Part shown: positions 1 to 8,061 of the stretch, in pieces | Layout: each line of letters opens with the position of its first letter | Numbering within the stretch: the first letter of the stretch is position 1 | NCBI GenBank assembly: GCA_964575335.1 | Contig: CAZNPU010000024.1 | Location: 1 to 56,522, forward strand | Length of the DNA stretch: 56,522 nt | Direction of reading: 5' to 3' | From: CAZNPU01 sp964575335 | Lineage (GTDB): Bacteria; Planctomycetota; Phycisphaerae; Phycisphaerales; SM1A02 | The notes under the pieces: generated by a model | Told to the model about the DNA's origin: nothing | Database searches by the model: none | Seen by the model: only the letters and a program-made list of their open reading frames with translations | Translations under genes and position numbers: made by a program

Positions 1-20
1 CCACGGGTTTCCACCCGTGG
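1..20. repeat. perfect hairpin at window edge
   Basis: CCACGGGT and ACCCGTGG form an 8-bp perfect stem around a TTCC loop. It lies 60 bases beyond the stop of the minus-strand MuiA-like gene, so it could help end that transcript, but there is no clear T-run on its 3' side. It may equally be one copy of a dispersed intergenic palindrome. The window edge prevents seeing its full extent. Confidence 0.5.
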
Positions 21-81
21 CTATGAGTCACAGTCATAGTAATGATCACTCCTTGCGACTTTTTAGCCCGTCAAGCAGAAC

Positions 82-1794
82 TTACTCCGGCAGGGGGGTT
101 GTTTCGACATCCTTGGCGCGGTTGACTCGTACGCCGTAGGTAATCACCGAGGCTTTTGAGCCTGTCGCGCTGGCCGGCACCGCCAGCAGCCATTTGAGCA
201 ATCCCTGCGGTTTTTCCTCTTCCACATATTTGGCATCGCTGGCCAGCGGCGCTGCGAGATCAACCAGGTCGATCTGAATCTCACTGCTTCTTGATACCGG
301 ATATCGATCCCACAGTTCCAGGGTGATGTCGCGTCCTGTGCCGTTGTCGATCGAGATGCGATAGTCATAACTGGTGCGCCGCCCGCCGCCGAGCAGTCCC
401 GTTGATTCGGTCTTTTTTGCCACCAGTTGGCGCGCCACTTTGACTGCTCGATCAATGCCAAAGTGCGCTTTGAATTCGCCAGCAGGGGGGACCGAGTCCA
501 TTCGAGTCGGCCCGATGAAGTCCTGATCGAGAAAGACCGACGCTTTGCCGGGCAAGAGCTGATACGCGCTGCTGTTGACCAGATCGCCCCGCAGATAGAC
601 CGAATCGCTCAACAGCGGCACCGCCACATGACGGAACTTCACCGGCGCGTCGATTGATGCGATGCGCACGCGCTGCTGCCGCTGCGAGTCTGATTTCACC
701 GTCGCAGTGCGCGGCAGCACAAACGCCACGGCAGGCCCGCTGCCGGTGATGGCAGCCTCGCTGTCCATGGCGAGGCCCAGTCTGTGAGCCGGTGGTGCAG
801 CAGCCGGCGTCGCCTCCATCGCTACCGACTTCAGTGTGTAGGGATCCGGCCGCGCCACATCGACAAACCATGGCTGAATCGTCGGCGGATGGGCGGCGGC
901 GGTCGGTTGCGCGGTCGAAAGCGTCAAACGCACATCGTTCCAGTCTTCGCCGGTGCGCTGCGTGATGACAGCATCGTATTCAACCGTCATGCTGGAAAGA
1001 TCGCCCGCTGCGCGAATGTTGTACGCCGGCTCCCAGGTGGCTTCATAGGTCAGATACGTCAACTGCGCCGTTACATCGCCAGCCTCAGTGATCACTGCAG
1101 TGATCGTGGCGATGCGTTCAACGGTGTCGGCAGCCAACTTATCCCGCTCGGCTTTTACCTTTGCAAGCTGCTTTTCAATCGCCTGCTGCTTATCATCAAT
1201 CAATCGCCTGGCTTCCGCCAGCCGCGCGCTTTCTTCCGCAAGAAACGCCAACTGCTGACGCACCGCCTCCAGATCAACCCGCTCCGTGCCCGCATCTCGG
1301 CCTGCTTCCGTTGCAGCTCGCTTGGTCAAACCTGCAAGAAACTCCGCCTGCAATATGAGCGGCGCACGCTGATCGTGCAATGCGTTCAGTTCGCTCTGCA
1401 ACTGCTCAATCTGTTTATCCAGCTCCGCCACCTTCGGCGAGCTCTCACCGCTTTGCTTCTGCTCGGCATAATCCACCCCAATCACCCGCCCCAACCCGTT
1501 CAGTCTCGCCTGCAATGACTCGGGCGCGATCGCCTTAGGGAGATTTCCAAAGCGAAGCGCATACGTGCCCGGCTCAAGCGACGCGCTGCCGATGCGCGTC
1601 ACCGCAGCGCGGCCCTGATACAAGGTCACGTGACTGACAGCTGCGTCAGCAAGGTCAATCGTTTGCGGCTGAGACGTCTGGTAAAGGGCTTGCACAGGAG
1701 GCGTTGCTGCCCATGCGAGCGCTGCTGCCGCTGCCAGTACGGAAAAGCGAATCATCTGCATCATCTTGCCTTGCAATTGGTGGAAACGAGTCAT
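82..1794 (-). CDS. MuiA-like DUF4139 domain exported protein
   Basis: A 570-aa protein of the 'mucoidy inhibitor MuiA' family, whose biochemical role is not established. The N-terminus carries a signal peptide (hydrophobic Ala-rich stretch ending near PPVQA). A DUF4140-like domain follows at about residues 45-115 (VTLYQGRAAVTR, then FGNLPKAIAPESLQA). A charged coiled coil covers about 120-225. The DUF4139 beta-rich domain fills the rest, with YEATWEPAYNIRA and QRTGEDWNDVRLTLSTAQP typical of the family. The first ATG has no good Shine-Dalgarno; the ATG at 1764, preceded by AAGG, would give a shorter and more normal signal peptide. The gene stands alone, and it is complete for the family. The envelope location is inferred from the signal peptide. 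Confidence 0.88.
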   Translation of the reverse strand: MTRFHQLQGKMMQMIRFSVLAAAAALAWAATPPVQALYQTSQPQTIDLADAAVSHVTLYQGRAAVTRIGSASLEPGTYALRFGNLPKAIAPESLQARLNGLGRVIGVDYAEQKQSGESSPKVAELDKQIEQLQSELNALHDQRAPLILQAEFLAGLTKRAATEAGRDAGTERVDLEAVRQQLAFLAEESARLAEARRLIDDKQQAIEKQLAKVKAERDKLAADTVERIATITAVITEAGDVTAQLTYLTYEATWEPAYNIRAAGDLSSMTVEYDAVITQRTGEDWNDVRLTLSTAQPTAAAHPPTIQPWFVDVARPDPYTLKSVAMEATPAAAPPAHRLGLAMDSEAAITGSGPAVAFVLPRTATVKSDSQRQQRVRIASIDAPVKFRHVAVPLLSDSVYLRGDLVNSSAYQLLPGKASVFLDQDFIGPTRMDSVPPAGEFKAHFGIDRAVKVARQLVAKKTESTGLLGGGRRTSYDYRISIDNGTGRDITLELWDRYPVSRSSEIQIDLVDLAAPLASDAKYVEEEKPQGLLKWLLAVPASATGSKASVITYGVRVNRAKDVETTPLPE

Positions 1795-2258
1795 GGTGAG
1801 CGTTGAAGACCGAGCAACTGCGGCTTGCCGCGTTTATCGGCAAATTTGTTGCGAGGTTATGAACGTTCGCGCAGCCTGACGAGCCGGCCACGCAATCGCA
1901 TCACATCGCCCCGCCTCGCCTTGCCTTGCCTCTCATCAATCATGAACGACCGAGAGCGCACAATCTTAATTTGGAATTCACGTTGGAATTTGCGCCTACG
2001 ATCCGCGGGGCAATCCGCTGATGCCGTTTGCGGTTTTTGATGCCCGGATCGATTGTGGCTGGGCTTGTGCCTGCCGATCACCGCGCTGCGGAGCGTAGAT
2101 TGCCGGCGGCTCGGGTCGAATGCTCAAGCCCATCCTCGCTGCGATACCTCATGCCAAGAAGGCGTTAGATGTAGCAACATTGAAATGCGCACAGCACAAC
2201 AGTGATTGGCAAGGCTGCGAGCCGGGAGAAGCAGTGTGCTGGATGGCGTGGCAGCGGG
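1795..2258. other. intergenic, no gene recognised
   Basis: This 464-base stretch lies between the start of the MuiA-like gene and the stop of frr. Reading frames here are short and lack ribosome sites. It should hold the promoter of the minus-strand MuiA-like gene near 1800-1900 and possibly the end of the frr transcript, but I see no convincing hexamers or terminator hairpin. Confidence 0.5.
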
Positions 2259-2825
2259 TCAGATCTCGCTGATTTCCGCTGTCTTCTTTGCACAGATGCT
2301 GTCGATTTGCTCGATGTGCTTTTTCGTCAGCTCCTCAACCTTTTCTTTGCCGGTTTTGCCTTCGTCCTCGGAAATGGGATTGCTTTTGTCCTTGACAAGC
2401 TGATCGATTTGCTTGTTGGCGTCGCGGCGTTCGTTCCGCACCGCCACCTTGGCCTCTTCAGCCATCTTGCGCACCTGCGCGACAAGCTGTTGACGCCGCT
2501 CCGCTGATGGCGGCGGCACGTTGATGCGGATCGAATTGCCTTCGGACATCGGATTCAGTCCAAGATCGGCCTTCTCCAGCGCCTTGATAATGTCGTTCTT
2601 CGACGCAGGATCGAAGGGTTTCACCAGCAACTGCGTTGGCTCCGGGACGCTGACCGCGGCAATAGCCTTGAGTTCAGTGGGGTTGCCGTAGTAGTCAACC
2701 TTCACGTAATCGATCAACGCGGTGGTGGCCCGGCCGGTGCGGATGCCTCGCAGTTCGCGCTCGAAATGCTCGAGCGATTTATCCATCTTGGCTTTGCATT
2801 CACGCAGAATCTGATCGATGGTCAT
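2259..2825 (-). CDS. frr: ribosome recycling factor
   Basis: Ribosome recycling factor splits post-termination 70S ribosomes together with EF-G in the cytoplasm. At 188 aa the length is normal. The start resembles the family (MTIDQILRECKAKMDKSLEH), and family signatures are present: LRGIRTGRATTALID, LGLNPMSEGNSIRINVP and the basic stretch AVRNERRDANKQIDQL. A GGAG seven bases before the ATG supports this start. It lies downstream of pyrH on the same strand, the usual gene order, but the two are separated by about 350 bases rather than tightly packed. rpsB and tsf, often upstream of pyrH, are not present here. Confidence 0.97.
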   Translation of the reverse strand: MTIDQILRECKAKMDKSLEHFERELRGIRTGRATTALIDYVKVDYYGNPTELKAIAAVSVPEPTQLLVKPFDPASKNDIIKALEKADLGLNPMSEGNSIRINVPPPSAERRQQLVAQVRKMAEEAKVAVRNERRDANKQIDQLVKDKSNPISEDEGKTGKEKVEELTKKHIEQIDSICAKKTAEISEI

Positions 2826-3179
2826 GGCGGCGCTCCAGTCTCCAAAGAGCAGGCATGATAGCGAAAAACCGCCGCTGCGGGCCGGCAGGGCGATTGGCTC
2901 ACGCTATCTGCAGATGATTGATGATCGCGTCCTGCGACAGTCACCAAAAGCCACCGTGCATGCGTGAGCCAAAACTGTGCGAGGCAGACGAGCAGCAGCA
3001 AGCAGGAAAGAAGCAGCGGCGCGTCACACCCACAGCATGGACTTGCTCTTTACTGCAGAGATATGAAACCCCGCTGCATGTGCACGGTCAATGGCGGAAC
3101 TCGCGCATAAACCAGGCGCCGGCGGCGTATAGCCATGAGCATGGACGAACGCTGCTTTCGATTGGACGGATGGCGCTGG
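2826..3179. other. pyrH-frr intergenic, contains a short peptide relic
   Basis: 354 bases between pyrH and frr without a supported gene. On the plus strand at 3110-3136 the reading RINQAPAAY is identical to residues in the family protein at 18003-18752, with base differences only at third codon positions (see findings). Nothing else in this stretch resembles that family. A 7-bp stem (CGCTGGT at 3174-3180 with ACCAGCG at 3190-3196) straddles the pyrH stop codon and could slow or end transcription. Confidence 0.45.
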
Positions 3180-3908
3180 TCAGTTTGTCACCAGCGTGCC
3201 GAGGTTTTCACCCTGCACCACGCGGCGGATATTGCCTGGGCGCTTGAACTCGAACACCATCACCGGCAAGTCGTGCTCCATGCACATTGCCAGCGCGGTG
3301 AGGTCCATCACCTTGAGCTGGCGTTCCATTGCCTCGGCAAATGTCAGGCGGTCAAAACGCTTTGCGGCGGGGTCGGTTTTGGGATCGCTGGTGTACACGC
3401 CGTCCACCTTGGTGGCTTTGAGCAGGATGTCTGCGTTCAGTTCGATGCCTCGCAGCGAAGCGCAGCTGTCGGTGGTGAAAAACGGATTTCCCGTTCCTGC
3501 AGCGAGAATCAGCACGCGGCCTTTTTCGAAATGCCGCAGGGCCCTGGCGCGGATGAACGGCTCAGCCACGGCGGGGATGTCGATGGCCGACATGAGCCGC
3601 GTCGGCTGGCCGAGGTTTTCCAGCGCCACCTTGAGGGCCATGCCGTTGATTACCGTGCCAAGCATGCCCATGTAGTCGGCGGTGGACTGGTCGATCTGGC
3701 CTTCTCGGGCCAGTTCTGCGCCGCGGATCATGTTGCCGCCGCCGACGACCACTGCCACCTCGCTGCCGACCTTGGCTGCCTCTGCAATCTCGTTGGCAAT
3801 AACCGCCAGTTCTTCGGGGTCAATCCCAAACTGGCCGGGTTTGGCGAAACTTTCCCCACTGATCTTGAGTATCACACGACGGTAACGGGGCATGGGCGCA
3901 TCGGGCAT
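3180..3908 (-). CDS. pyrH: UMP kinase
   Basis: Bacterial UMP kinase phosphorylates UMP to UDP with ATP in pyrimidine nucleotide synthesis and works as a hexamer in the cytoplasm. The 242-aa protein shows the amino-acid-kinase fold signatures in order: VILKISGESF near the N-terminus, VVVGGGNMIRGAEL, the UMP-contacting ADYMGMLGTVING, AGTGNPFFTTDSCA for the acceptor site, and KVDGVYTSDPK. Length and domain order are normal. The start at 3908 has no strong Shine-Dalgarno; an internal ATG at 3893 would remove only five residues. It is transcribed away from the VWA/ExbB operon, so 3909-4116 probably holds divergent promoters. Confidence 0.97.
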   Translation of the reverse strand: MPDAPMPRYRRVILKISGESFAKPGQFGIDPEELAVIANEIAEAAKVGSEVAVVVGGGNMIRGAELAREGQIDQSTADYMGMLGTVINGMALKVALENLGQPTRLMSAIDIPAVAEPFIRARALRHFEKGRVLILAAGTGNPFFTTDSCASLRGIELNADILLKATKVDGVYTSDPKTDPAAKRFDRLTFAEAMERQLKVMDLTALAMCMEHDLPVMVFEFKRPGNIRRVVQGENLGTLVTN

Positions 3909-4116
3909 GAGTCGGCTCTGCTGTCAAATAGTCCTGGTGAATTGCTCGGGCCGCAGCATACGGCGGCCACCGGCGAATTGGACCGCCGTGTAGTCGCGGG
4001 GTCAAGCCGGTTGTGCTTCACGGCCGATAATCCGGCTGGCCCTATGATTCCTGACGAGGCGATGATGCGTAAGTCTTCTTGTTGGGCGGGCCGACGCATG
4101 TGACCAGACCTTGCCG

Positions 4117-5124
4117 ATGACCAAGCTTTCCGATCAACACAATCCATCGACGACTGCCGAGTTGCGAGCAGCCGTCGAGCGCCTGCAGGCGGTAGTGTGG
4201 CAATTGGAGCAGGAGCGGCTGGAGCTGTACCAGCAGCGTCGCCGGCGGATGATCTTCGTGGCGGTGTCGCTGTCGATTCTGTTTCACATTGCGCTTCTGA
4301 TCTACTTCGGGCGTTTGCCCATGCCGGGCAGTGCAGGCGGCAGTGTTGCCGAGGTCACCTACGAATTTGCCATTTTGAATGAAGAGCAGCTTTCGCTGCT
4401 GGAGCCGACGGAGTTTGATGACCTAGCCGGCGAAGAGGCCGTACTGGAGGAGCCGGATTCGCCGCCGGATGCCGCCGAACTCAACCCGGCGGTGACGTCA
4501 GCTGACCTGGCAGTGGCGGCGTCAAGCGCTGTGCCATCGCTGGGTGGCGGGGTGGGCGACGGTCTGGGCGACGGCATGGGATTGGGCGGCGGGAGCGGCG
4601 GCACATCGTTTTTCGGCATCAGTTCCAGGGGCACCCGCTTTGCCTACATTGTTGATATATCGGGATCAATGGCGTCGAATCGGCGTATGGAAGTGGCGAT
4701 GCGCGAACTGAGCCGGTCCATCGACAGCCTGCCCGATTTTGCGTATTTCCACGTGCTGATGTTCAGCAACAGCTACATCGAGCCGCCGATGCAAAAAGGC
4801 TGGATGCGCGCAAAGAAAAGCACGGTGCGGCAATACATACGCTGGTTCAACAGCCTGTCGCCCGACGGCGGCACCTTGCCGGCCGCTGCGTTCCACCACG
4901 TCTTTTCGCTTGAAGTGCGGCCTGATGTAATTTTCTTCCTGACCGATGGCGAGATCAACGAATTTACGCCTCAGGACCTGGCTGCGCTGAATCGGCGCGG
5001 CAAGAAGGTGGTGGTGAACACAATCGCATTCGGCGATCCCGCAAGTCAGGAAGCGCTCAAGCAGATGGCACGCGAATCAGGCGGCACGTATCGCTTTGTT
5101 CCATCCGGAGGAAACTACCCGTGA
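4117..5124 (+). CDS. TonB-like membrane-anchored VWA domain protein
   Basis: First gene of an eight-gene operon. Residues 1-44 are a charged, helical cytoplasmic tail. Residues 45-65 are one membrane segment containing S53-x3-H57 (SILFHIALLIYF), the same S-x3-H spacing found in the TonB membrane helix that couples to ExbB/ExbD. Next come an acidic, proline-containing stretch and a glycine-rich linker (about 145-165). A VWA domain follows with a MIDAS start D180-I-S-G-S, a later Thr in SPDGGTLP, and FFLTDGEIN. The domain should be periplasmic and bind a metal and a partner protein. The stop overlaps the next start by one base (TGATG). An in-frame TTG at 4111 is an alternative start. VWA identity is certain; the TonB analogy is inference from one motif plus gene context. 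Confidence 0.88.
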   Translation: MTKLSDQHNPSTTAELRAAVERLQAVVWQLEQERLELYQQRRRRMIFVAVSLSILFHIALLIYFGRLPMPGSAGGSVAEVTYEFAILNEEQLSLLEPTEFDDLAGEEAVLEEPDSPPDAAELNPAVTSADLAVAASSAVPSLGGGVGDGLGDGMGLGGGSGGTSFFGISSRGTRFAYIVDISGSMASNRRMEVAMRELSRSIDSLPDFAYFHVLMFSNSYIEPPMQKGWMRAKKSTVRQYIRWFNSLSPDGGTLPAAAFHHVFSLEVRPDVIFFLTDGEINEFTPQDLAALNRRGKKVVVNTIAFGDPASQEALKQMARESGGTYRFVPSGGNYP

Positions 5125-6239
5125 TGCCAAAGGCCGCATGGCTGTCCATATTCATGCTGACAGTTGCTGTGGGCATGATCGCCATACCAGCGCGCGGCGA
5201 CACGGTGGAGCGCCGCGGGATGGCGCCTGCGCTGCAGGGGCGCGTGCTGACCACTGACGACGCAGGGGTGCGCATTGAGACCGAAAGCGGCGCAACGCTC
5301 TTTGTGCCATGGGACCGCGTGCGCGATGTCAAACTCGACAAACCCGACCCGCTGCTTTCTGAATATCTGCGGCGCGCAGCAGACATCTGGCGCGCTCGAA
5401 CGCGGCTGGAACGCAACGACCTTGAACTGGCTGAACCGCTGTTTGAGCGATTGTTCGAACATTACCGGGGCCAGACGCATGAAACGGCTCTTGTTGTTGC
5501 TGAGGGGCTGTTGCGCTGCCGTCTGGCGCGCGGCGCAAACGATCTGGCAGTGATTCCGGCGCTCGAAGTGACCCGGCTGTATCGCGCAGGTATTTCGACA
5601 ACCAGTTACGCAACGCTTCCGCCGGTGTTCGATGCGTCAAGCTCGCTTTGTCCGGCCCTTGCGCCGGTGTGGGTGACAGCGACGCCGCTGGTTCGAATCG
5701 AGCGAGAACTGGCTGCGTACGAATCGCTTGCTGACGCAACAGTCGCGTCGCTGGCGTCGCTGTATCGGCGAGCGATGCGTCAACAACTAGGCATGGCGGT
5801 TGAGCCTGAGAGAGCAGTGCAGGCGGCTGATCACGGCGGCGTGATGCTGTTGCGTGCGATTGTTGAGACGACGTCACCCGATGCGCAGCAGCGTGCAGCG
5901 GCTCGCAATCGATTGGAGCACGACCTGCCCAAGCTTCCGCCATGGGCGCAGGCCTGGGCGCATTATTTCATTGGCGTATCGCTGCTGGAGGAACCCTCAG
6001 AGCAGTCGCAGCAGCGCGGCATGGTGTCGCTGGTACATCTGCCGGCTCGTTTTTCCAGTGAGCAGCCATTTCTTGTTGGCCTTGCGCTGGCTCGACTCAG
6101 CAGCGCATTTGAAGCTGCCGGTGACAGTGAAGCGGCATCGAAACTTCATGCCGAGCTTCAACGGTTGTATCCCCATCATGCGGTGCTCGTTCAGGCGGGC
6201 AATCGTGTTTCATCTCATGCCATAAAGGGCAATCCATGA
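5124..6239 (+). CDS. exported protein of the VWA/ExbBD operon
   Basis: A 371-aa protein that I do not recognise as a named family. A signal peptide spans about residues 1-27 (ending IPARGD). Residues about 38-75 resemble a small beta barrel (LQGRVLTTDDAGVRIETE, then FVPWDRVRDVKL), a pattern often seen in planctomycete proteins sensing or binding at the envelope. The remainder is alpha-helical and Leu/Ala-rich and ends in a possible TPR-like hairpin (ARLSSAFEAAGDSEAASKLHAELQRLYP). It starts on the last base of the VWA gene and its stop overlaps the ExbB start (ATGA), so translation is coupled. A periplasmic accessory role in the proton-channel machine is inferred from position only. Confidence 0.75.
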   Translation: MPKAAWLSIFMLTVAVGMIAIPARGDTVERRGMAPALQGRVLTTDDAGVRIETESGATLFVPWDRVRDVKLDKPDPLLSEYLRRAADIWRARTRLERNDLELAEPLFERLFEHYRGQTHETALVVAEGLLRCRLARGANDLAVIPALEVTRLYRAGISTTSYATLPPVFDASSSLCPALAPVWVTATPLVRIERELAAYESLADATVASLASLYRRAMRQQLGMAVEPERAVQAADHGGVMLLRAIVETTSPDAQQRAAARNRLEHDLPKLPPWAQAWAHYFIGVSLLEEPSEQSQQRGMVSLVHLPARFSSEQPFLVGLALARLSSAFEAAGDSEAASKLHAELQRLYPHHAVLVQAGNRVSSHAIKGNP

Positions 6240-7030
6240 CGTACAGTCTTGGAACATTCGCTTCGATTCTTCTCGCACAAGCCGACGAAAGCGGTACCGG
6301 GCCGTCGTTTCTGCAGTTCATCCACGGCGGCGGCGTTGTGGGTTATATCATCATCGGCTTGAGTATCGTCGGGCTGGCGATGGTGATCATCCATCTGCTG
6401 CAGATCCGCCGCAAATCGCTCATTCCGCCCGAGCATGTGCAGTCGCTCGATACGCTTTTGGCGCAGGGTGACATTGTAGGCGCGCTTGAGTATTGCATCA
6501 CGCCTGAGAATGATTCGTTCATCACCCGCATTCTCGCTGCCGGATTGACGCGATACCAGAAATCAGCGTTTGGTGCATTTGAGATCAAGACCGCCATTGA
6601 AGAAGCCGGCGAGGAGCAGACTGCGCGGCTGTATCGCTCGACTGATGCGCTGGGCGTGATCGGTTCGATCTCGCCGCTGCTTGGGCTGCTCGGCACGGTG
6701 TGGGGTATGATCGGCGCGTTTGCGACTGTGTCGCGCAGTGCGGTGAATGACGCCAATTATTATGAATCGCTGGCGGGCAACATTAGCTTTGCGCTCATCA
6801 CCACGCTGCAGGGATTGGTTGTCGCCATTCCATGCGTGGCGTTGTACACGTTTTTCCGCAACCGCATTGATGCGTTTACTTCAGAAGCGGCGGCGGAAAT
6901 TGAGCGGCTTGTGCTGCACATCGAGTCGGCGACGCCCGGCATGGGTGCTCCGGGACCGGCACGCTCAGCGCCGCGGCCGACTCCTGCGCCGCCCAATCCG
7001 ACTATTCCAGGAAGTCAGGGACGGCCATGA
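6236..7030 (+). CDS. MotA/TolQ/ExbB proton channel protein
   Basis: An inner-membrane stator subunit of 264 aa that, with ExbD/TolR, uses proton flow to drive a partner protein. The first membrane helix is at about residues 36-58 (GVVGYIIIGLSIVGLAMVIIHLL). A cytoplasmic loop follows with the usual ALEYC...ILAAGL. The second helix holds the family signature GSISPLLGLLGTVWGMIGAF, and the third is SFALITTLQGLVVAIPCVALYTFF, containing the conserved Thr pair. The C-terminus is a Pro/Ala-rich tail of about 30 residues. An N-terminal leader-like stretch (ILLAQADESG) precedes helix 1, as in many ExbB proteins of this phylum. It overlaps both neighbours by ATGA. Confidence 0.95.
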   Translation: MTYSLGTFASILLAQADESGTGPSFLQFIHGGGVVGYIIIGLSIVGLAMVIIHLLQIRRKSLIPPEHVQSLDTLLAQGDIVGALEYCITPENDSFITRILAAGLTRYQKSAFGAFEIKTAIEEAGEEQTARLYRSTDALGVIGSISPLLGLLGTVWGMIGAFATVSRSAVNDANYYESLAGNISFALITTLQGLVVAIPCVALYTFFRNRIDAFTSEAAAEIERLVLHIESATPGMGAPGPARSAPRPTPAPPNPTIPGSQGRP

Positions 7031-7452
7031 GACTGTCGCGACGACGACGTGAGCGGCTGGTTGAGCTGGACATGACGCCGATGATCGACGTTGTGTTCCA
7101 ACTGCTCATCTTCTTTCTGGTCAGCGCGCAGATGGTGCACCTCACCCGCGCAGATATCGAGTTGCCGCAGGAACAGGGCGAACAAAACGAACAGCCCGAG
7201 CAGGCGGGGCTTGTCATCAACCTGACCGCGAACGGCGAAATCATTGTCGCAGACCGAACAGTCGAATTGAACGAGCTGGATTCCCTGGTGCGCGAGGCGA
7301 TTCGTCAAACCGCCAGCCAGGATCCGGAGAAGTTGAAGCTGATCATCCGTGCGGATCGTCACGCAGCCGCTTCTGATCTCAATCAGATCATCGAACGTCT
7401 GCACAGCATGGGCGTCGGCGTCGCACGAATCGCGACCTCGCCGATACGGTGA
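7027..7452 (+). CDS. ExbD/TolR family protein (first copy)
   Basis: A 141-aa partner of the ExbB homologue. A short basic cytoplasmic tail (RRRRER) is followed by one membrane helix, LDMTPMIDVVFQLLIFFLV. D21 of the MIDV motif sits where ExbD/TolR have the proton-carrying aspartate. The periplasmic domain (about 45-141) has the family pattern LVINLTANGEIIVADRTVEL, then LKLIIRADRHAAASDLNQIIERL. Length is normal. It starts inside the ExbB stop region (ATGA). Its own stop is followed by the only real gap in the operon. Confidence 0.94.
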   Translation: MRLSRRRRERLVELDMTPMIDVVFQLLIFFLVSAQMVHLTRADIELPQEQGEQNEQPEQAGLVINLTANGEIIVADRTVELNELDSLVREAIRQTASQDPEKLKLIIRADRHAAASDLNQIIERLHSMGVGVARIATSPIR

Positions 7453-7478
7453 GTTTGGAAAAGCAGTGCATTGAATCG

Positions 7479-7536
7479 GAAATTTGAAATTCACAGAATC
7501 TGATCTGAAATCTGAAATTCGAAGTTCGCGACTTCG
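7479..7536. repeat. AT-rich direct repeat plus small hairpin in operon gap
   Basis: The sequence GAAATTTGAAATTC (7479-7492) recurs as GAAATCTGAAATTC (7507-7520), 13 of 14 bases alike. It is followed by a 6-bp hairpin (CGAAGT 7520-7525, ACTTCG 7531-7536). It fills the 186-base gap between the two ExbD genes (7453-7638). It is AT-richer than its surroundings and looks like an inserted intergenic repeat. It might also lower expression of downstream genes. No other gene is seen in the gap. Confidence 0.5.
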
Positions 7537-7638
7537 GATGGCGAGATTGCAAAACAAAATTGAAGCGTCGTTGTCGTTATTGCATTCTCTGAACGTATTA
7601 CTCTTTACCTGCACCCCACAGCAGAACACACCGCACTG

Positions 7639-8061
7639 ATGCGCATTGGTACCAGAAAATCCCGGCGTCGACAGGACCGTGTGACGTTGAACATGGCCAG
7701 TTTCATCGACGCCACCTTTTTGCTGTTGGCGTATTTTCTCGTCACAACGTCGCTGACTATGCCCGAAGATCGGCTCAGCCCGACGCTGCAGACGCGATCG
7801 CCCGAAGCGGGGCAGGCCAGCGACTTTCAAATGCAGAAAGTCGATGTGCTGCGCATCGACGGCGAACCGGTGTATCGACTGTCGTCTCGTGTGCTACGCG
7901 ACCGCACCGAGCTGCGCGATGCGCTGGAGCCGCTTCCCAAGGATGCGGGCGTGTTCATTCTGGTACACGATGAGGTTCCCGTCGGGTTTGCTGTGGCTGC
8001 CATTCAAGTGGCGCGCGATATGGGATTCGATCAGGTGACGTATGTGCCGGCCAGGCAGTAA
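7639..8061 (+). CDS. ExbD/TolR family protein (second copy)
   Basis: A 140-aa divergent ExbD. A basic tail (RKSRRRQDR) precedes a membrane helix LNMASFIDATFLLLAYFLV, which keeps the aspartate (D24) but not the T-P-M context of the first copy. The periplasmic domain has VDVLRIDGEPVYRLSS and an ending of the ExbD type, VPVGFAVAAIQVARDMGFDQVTYV. Two unlike ExbD copies next to one ExbB suggest a heteromeric ExbD dimer inside an ExbB pentamer, as proposed for other two-ExbD operons. The last 20 bases overlap the next gene in another frame. Confidence 0.9.
   Translation: MRIGTRKSRRRQDRVTLNMASFIDATFLLLAYFLVTTSLTMPEDRLSPTLQTRSPEAGQASDFQMQKVDVLRIDGEPVYRLSSRVLRDRTELRDALEPLPKDAGVFILVHDEVPVGFAVAAIQVARDMGFDQVTYVPARQ

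Noticed and set aside
784..1518. 244-codon plus-strand frame over the MuiA-like gene
   Set aside because: Antisense to a well-supported gene; Arg/Leu/Phe-rich without motifs.
3135..4103. 322-codon plus-strand frame over pyrH
   Set aside because: Antisense shadow of pyrH; His/Cys-rich composition and no recognisable domain.
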